Shown in pieces: positions 59,277-64,000 of a stretch of DNA of 64,000 nt (the first letter of the stretch is position 1; each line of letters begins with the position of its first letter). The stretch is from Tolypeutes matacus (lineage: Eukaryota > Chordata > Mammalia > Cingulata > Chlamyphoridae). The stretch covers positions 29,286,972-29,350,971 of the forward strand of contig JAKSZT010054334.1 in assembly GCA_026826555.1 (NCBI GenBank), given 5' to 3'. Position numbers and translations under genes: made by a program. Below the pieces are notes generated by a model that ran no database searches, was not told the DNA's origin, and saw nothing but the letters and a program-made list of their open reading frames with translations.

Positions 59277-60175
59277 TGTTTTAGTTTGCTAAAAGCTGCT
59301 GGGAGCAATATACCAGAAGTTGGTTGGCTTTTAAAATGGGAATTTATTAGGTTAAAAGCTCACAATTTTTGGGCTGTGAAAATGTCCAAATCAAGGCATC
59401 ATCAGAGATGCTTTCTCACTGAGCTGCATCTGTGGTCAGTTAGGCACATGGCAAGGTACACTGCTAGTCTGCTGGTCCTTCCCCTCTCCTCCAGGCCTAG
59501 TTGCTTTCAGCTTCGGGCTGCTTTGTCTGTGGCTTTTCTCTCCCGGGTTCATCAACTTCTGGAGGCTTCTCTCTGTCTCTGTGGCCTTTTTCCTGTGTCA
59601 TGCTTTTTATTCCTCTGTTTATAAAAGGGAACCCAGGGTCCTGGCTCCCCCTAAGCCCTCAGCACGTAAAAGGTGTATAGATGGTATCATAAACCATAAT
59701 CTACTCATAGTGGTAAAACTTCATTCCTGAGATAGCATCACCAGACTCCATATGTGTGCCTCATGGACCCTAGAAGGAACTCTGTTCCCATACCCTATGG
59801 AATGTCTTTGTTTTGAAAGCCTTTATATCACCCTTCATTTTCCCATCACTTTGTGGAGCACTACCCTCATTCTCTGGAGCGCCACTACTAGAAACTCCTG
59901 TCCGTAAGTCCAAATAAAGTTTATGTCTGACTCAGTGCCAGGTGTGTTATTTGGTCTCTTGGCGACGCCAACCATGCCCTTCAGGAGTTGGGTTGGAACA
60001 GGACTCCAGTAAGAGGATTAAGGTCTACCCTGGGTCATGCCCTACTGAAGTGATCTAATCAAAAGGAAGTTCCCTTAATCTAATCAAGAGGTCCCATCTA
60101 CAATGTTTACATGCCAAGGATTGGATTGGTTTTAAGAACAGGATTTTCTGACATTCGCCCAGCTTTGAACTCACA
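59277..60175 (-). mobile_element. Xenarthran-type MaLR LTR, interrupted by an insert
   Basis: The left edge reads TGTTTTAGTTTGCT and the right edge ends ACTCACA. Flanks GTATA (59272-59276) and GTGTA (60176-60180) are a 5-bp duplication with one mismatch. The blocks GGAATTTATTAGG, AATGTCCAAATCAAGGCATC and TCATGCTTTTTATTCC match the copies at 466-924 and 24796-25260. Between TTTATAAAAGG (about 59626) and GGACTCCAGTAAG (about 59997) foreign sequence is inserted at the promoter. Confidence 0.78.
59638..59994 (+). mobile_element. Inserted LTR-like fragment within the MaLR LTR
   Basis: It contains CCAAATAAAGTTTATG (AATAAA at about 59914) followed by GGTCTCTTGGCGACGCC and ends GGGTTGGAACA, like the 3' part of a retroviral LTR on the + strand. 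The left edge is unclear; a TGTATAG at about 59673 could be the true start, which would leave about 40 unexplained bases. Confidence 0.5.
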
Positions 60176-60180
60176 GTGTA

Positions 60181-61293
60181 TCTTTACAGACACATTCTGT
60201 GTATATATAAGTATGTAGATATACCCCCTACCTTTTTCTTTTATTCAGCAGGAATTATACCTGTTCTGTGCCTTAGGTTTTTTATTGTTGTTTGTTTTTT
60301 AACCCATATCCTGGAGCTCATGTAACACAGTGCAGCTACCTCATTTTATATGATGGCTCCATGATATTCTAAATGGTATGTCATTGTCTGGATGTGCTTT
60401 CATTTATTTTACCACTCTCCTATTGATTGGCATTTAAGTTTCCAGGTTGGTTTTTTTTCTTTTTTTCTTACTATAAAGAATCCTGCAATGGGTATCTTTT
60501 TATGTATGTGCAGATATGTCCAACTCTAGCATTTATTGTCTGAAATAATGCCAAGAGAGATGACTTGGAGGTGTTTTTCCCTTCTTCAGGAGCTGTGGAG
60601 CCAATAGGATTCATTGGAAGTGCTCTAGGGAATGGGTGGTCGTGGAAGGAAATAACTCTAGAATCACTAAGTATGTAAGATATGTTTTGTCTAGCTTTCA
60701 TATCAGGGACAAGACACTTTTTTGTTTTCCCCCTTCCATTTTTTAATCGATTTTTCCCCATGAATTATGAAACACTTGCTTTTTAGAAATATAGTATATG
60801 TATAGGGCCCATACTGTATTTCATACTTCTTAAATGAAGCACCTCTGGAAAAGGCTACGAAGTTACAGGATATATATGAGGCACCTTCCAGGAATATCAA
60901 TTTTAGTTAAGTTATTTAACTGGTAAGTAATTAAAACTATCCCTTTCCTTTCATGGGAACAGTGATGAATTTACATGAATTTAAAAGATAAGACCCTGAA
61001 CTGCAAAGATATTCTGAATTTATGGAGTTGCCAGGATGAGTTATTTGTCTTCTGCCATTAAGAATTTAGTTGAGGAGGGTGGGGGTTGGTGGGGTTGAGA
61101 ACTTCTGATATATGCTGGACTTGTTTCCTGATGGATAGTTTGGGAGAAATGCTCATCTCTATGTTTTCTGCTTTACCCTAACCATGCAAGGGGTTTCAGT
61201 GGCCCCTTTGGAGCCAAAGTGCTCCTCATTCCACTCACAGATCGCCTAAGAATGGACTATGGGACTAAGTAGAAAGGAATTCAGGGCCACTTT
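60181..61293. other. Intergenic, no recognised feature
   Basis: No gene, RNA gene or clear repeat. Confidence 0.45.
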
Positions 61294-61309
61294 AGGGTCA
61301 TTAACTCTT

Positions 61310-61415
61310 TTTTTAAAAAAGGTTTCCTTTTTTTAAACTTTTTAAAATTGAAGTTTATCATTCATATGTGAACATACATAAACAATAAGTGTATAGTAAA
61401 AGTTGTGAACATACA
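61310..61415 (-). mobile_element. Small L1 3' UTR insert with perfect 16-bp TSD
   Basis: A 106-bp insert starts with T-rich sequence and has text related to 22738-22976 (TTTATCATTCATATGTGAAC, ATAAGTGTATAGTAAA). Perfect AGGGTCATTAACTCTT copies (61294-61309 and 61416-61431) flank it. Confidence 0.85.
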
Positions 61416-61431
61416 AGGGTCATTAACTCTT

Positions 61432-62480
61432 GACTGCTGTAACTTTCCTGCATTCAATATTCATCCATCCACCTACCCATTCATTCATTCATTTAGAATT
61501 TCTTGTGTACCTGTGTTCCAGACTGTGCCAATCCCCTTGGGATACAGCAATGAGGAAGACATAGAAGTGCTGAAGATTAGCAAGGGAGATACATAATGAT
61601 AAAATAACTTGGAAGGTCAGTGCTAAGTTAGTCTGGGTAAATATAGGAGTAAGAAAAGTGTGAGAGAGGGAGACATTAAAACTGTAGTTTTAAAAACAAA
61701 AACAAAATGGCTGTCCTCCTATCTGACTTGAAAGTCACAGAGACTAGGATGGGACCTAAACTGATTTGGGTATTTAATAGTTATTTGGTGGCAGCTGCTC
61801 CAAAGTCCCATGTGAATTTCTGGCTAAGGGAGAAAATGCTTGACAACATTTTCGTTTTATGTTGGAAGTCAAGTTCACTGACAGCCATATTATAGGCTTT
61901 CCTCTGGGACAACCATTGGACACAGAGTTTTGAAATTCTTAACTGGAATGTTGCAAGAGGTACCTCTAGGTGTTGGAGGAAAGAAATTTGACCTTCCTGA
62001 AACGCAGGAGTATACTGTTCCAGGTGTTGTGCTGGTGAGAGTTGTGGGTTTTTAAAATGACAGTTGCAAGGACTTTAAAAAAATAAATGATATCTGCAAT
62101 GATGTTCTGACCTTACAATAGGGACTATGTTGTTCTTTTTTCTGCTCAGAACCACGTGTTTTCAAAGTGTATGGCTGTATCCATGAGCTAATATCAGAAA
62201 CAGCTGTTAGGTCAAATGTTGTCCCCTAGTTCTGGGCGTGTTAACTTAAAAAATATGAATAAGAAAAAACACAAAACAACAGTGGATCTTCATTATATTG
62301 TTGTTTTTCTCCTCTGTGATCTATAGTCTCGTCCCAGCAACTTAGAAAAATTCTCAGAAGTTTCATGTTATTATCATCATATAATTTAATTCTAGGTTTG
62401 AGCCAATTTGGGAATAAGTAAATTAATTGGAAATCATCTTTAACTAGGAAAGAGCAGATACAAGAAAGTCACCTTCTCTT
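61432..62480. other. Intergenic, no recognised feature
   Basis: A CCATCCACCTACCCATTCAT-type stretch near 61463 may be an L2 scrap. No gene was seen. Confidence 0.45.
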
Positions 62481-62496
62481 AAAAAAGGTGAAAGTT

Positions 62497-62747
62497 GGGA
62501 TGTGGCTGTGGCTCAATTGGTTGGGCTCCCGCTTACCATGTGGAAGGCCCCAGGTTCGATTCCCAGGGCCTCCTGGTGAAGGCAAGCCGGCCTGTGTGGC
62601 ACGGTGAGCTGGAGCAGCAAGATGATGTAAAAAAGGGAGACAAGCAGACACAGAAAAATGAGAAGCAAATGGACATAGCGAGCACAAGCAGCGGGGGCGG
62701 GGGGGGATATAAATAAAATTAAAAAAAATAATAAATCTTTGAAAAAA
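62497..62747 (+). mobile_element. DAS-III-like SINE, full form
   Basis: The head GATGTGGCTGTGGCTCAATT (A-box) is followed by B-box GGTTCGATTCCC, then GGGCCTCCTGGTGAAGGCAA, GCAAGATGATG, GGGAGACAAGCAGACACAG, a G-run and an A-rich tail. Flanks at 62481-62496 and 62748-62763 (AAAAAAGGTGAAAGTT, one mismatch) are a 16-bp duplication. It is the cleanest long DAS SINE in the window. Confidence 0.92.
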
Positions 62748-62763
62748 AAAAAAGGTGGAAGTT

Positions 62764-64000
62764 AAAATTACCTTACACTTTAGTGCAAAATGTGGGGAAC
62801 TCACTCCTTTAATTGTGACATGCCATTACCTGATAAGGCAGTTTTAAAACTAGGGCTGAGGGTTCTATAGGTACAGTGAAGAAAATTGGTCTTGGAGACA
62901 TGTTTAGTGACTGCCACCACCATCCACTTCAGGACTTGTTGCTAACAAAGTGGGCATGTGTGAAGTTCTAGTACACAGAACAATGTAGAATTGTTTCCTC
63001 CAATTCCAAAGTTTGGAGTTTTGTATTAGATGACATTTGCTTATTAATGATGAGCTGTGGACAGCTAAATAACTTTATTAATAAAGATTTTGGCATTTCT
63101 TGAAAGTAATATTTTATATCTGTTAAACCAAAAAAAAAAAAAAAAAAAAAATGGTTTAGTCTAAAAGCTGAAGGGTTTTTAAAAATTTTGATTAGTGGAT
63201 GAACATGCCTTTTTTCTTACTATCCTTTAGCCAGTGTCCAGAAATATCTTTTTAAATAAAGAGAGGTATATTTGTTAAAGTAACTTCTCAATTTTGCAGG
63301 TACAAAAACATACTAGTCTAGTCAGCGATTTTGTACTCTGTCCCTGTCCTGTTAGAGACAAGCAGCTTTTTGCACATATTAAATTTCCCTGGGCTGTTGA
63401 AAGGGAAATAGAGGAAGAGCAGTGTTATCAGGCATTGAGTAGTGGGAATGTGTAAAGCATAACTAAAAGCACAAGAATGATCTTTTTATGCTAATAAAGC
63501 CTAATTAATAAACCTATATAAAGATCCTTCAAAACAATCACTTGGGGAGACTAGACACATTTCAATGTGAGCTACAAAAAATTAACTTAAAAAGATATTT
63601 AGCAGATTATTAGTAGGCAGAAGGGAGGAACTATCCATTAAAAAATGTTGAAGTTGAAATTACTTCCAATTATATAATGAGGAACTATGAAAACTCACTT
63701 CTCTAGTTGTGCTATGCAAACAACAAAACACTCCTACCTATTTAGGAATTCTTCATTTGGAAGTATTATGAATGCACAATAAAATCGGCCTCCCAATTTT
63801 TATTAACCTTGTAATTGCTGAAAATTTGAGAATATGTGTCAGTATGTATTTAAATTTTTATTATGTGAATTTTCTATTTCTGGTGTTTCCTCCCTCTTCA
63901 TCAACTCAGATTATGAGTTGGTTCCTCAAGTTGAATTGAAATGAAATTCCACCCAGTTTAGAATTTCAAAAGGCTTTGAACGAACCTTATAATTCCCATT
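62764..64000. other. Intergenic, no recognised feature
   Basis: A 22-A run lies at 63130-63151, bounded by AAACC and GGTTT. No duplication was found, so a retro-insertion there is unproven. Confidence 0.4.

Noticed and set aside
63130..63151. Run of 22 A as a possible retrocopy tail
   Set aside because: No upstream match to the sequence after the run, so no duplication; it could be a simple A-run.

Overview
This is a mammalian nuclear window, most likely from a xenarthran and probably an armadillo such as Dasypus. The call rests on many copies of tRNA-derived DAS-type SINEs (around 6.2, 18.7, 21.4, 23-24, 30.0, 32.5, 33.6, 42.9 and 62.5 kb), on xenarthran-looking L1 3' ends, and on one recurring MaLR LTR, alongside ordinary old mammalian repeats (MIR, L2, MER5A, MER20, MLT1). 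Family names come from memory of consensus sequences; no library search was possible.

The only intact gene I can support is KCTD12, a single-exon gene on the + strand. Its CDS is 52622-53605 (327 aa), preceded by a CpG island with a TATA-like element and a perfect octamer. It is followed by a 3' UTR of about 4.9 kb that probably ends after the AATAAA at 58476-58481. From about 51.6 to 59.27 kb I see no transposon. The 3' UTR contains a perfect 41-bp tandem duplication that copies an AATAAA.

Layout: 0-0.9 kb is a MaLR provirus fragment (5' LTR plus internal sequence, - strand). 1.1-7.2 kb holds two + strand L1 remnants, the second split by a 610-bp composite SINE. 7.5-16.7 kb contains an ERVL-type LTR, MIR, CR1/L3 and L2 pieces, a 5'-truncated GLRX retropseudogene sitting inside a MIR, an L2 > MER5A > solo-LTR nest, and a 1.42-kb L1 3'-end insert with perfect target-site duplications. 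17.15-18.47 kb is an MRPL9 processed pseudogene with a 13-bp target-site duplication. 18.7-32.6 kb is repeat-studded intergenic DNA with a deep nest at 22.7-24.2 kb and a clean solo MaLR LTR at 24.8-25.3 kb. 33.2-43.4 kb is an old - strand L1 split by a younger, nearly full-length but broken 6.1-kb L1. 43.4-51.6 kb is a gene-poor stretch with MIR and L2. 51.6-58.5 kb is KCTD12. 58.5-64 kb is intergenic with a third MaLR LTR and a DAS SINE.

I found no new multi-gene system. The most novel-looking item is the composite SINE: two copies, at 6229-6838 and 22977-24106, share the same 169-bp module fused to a long DAS-type body.
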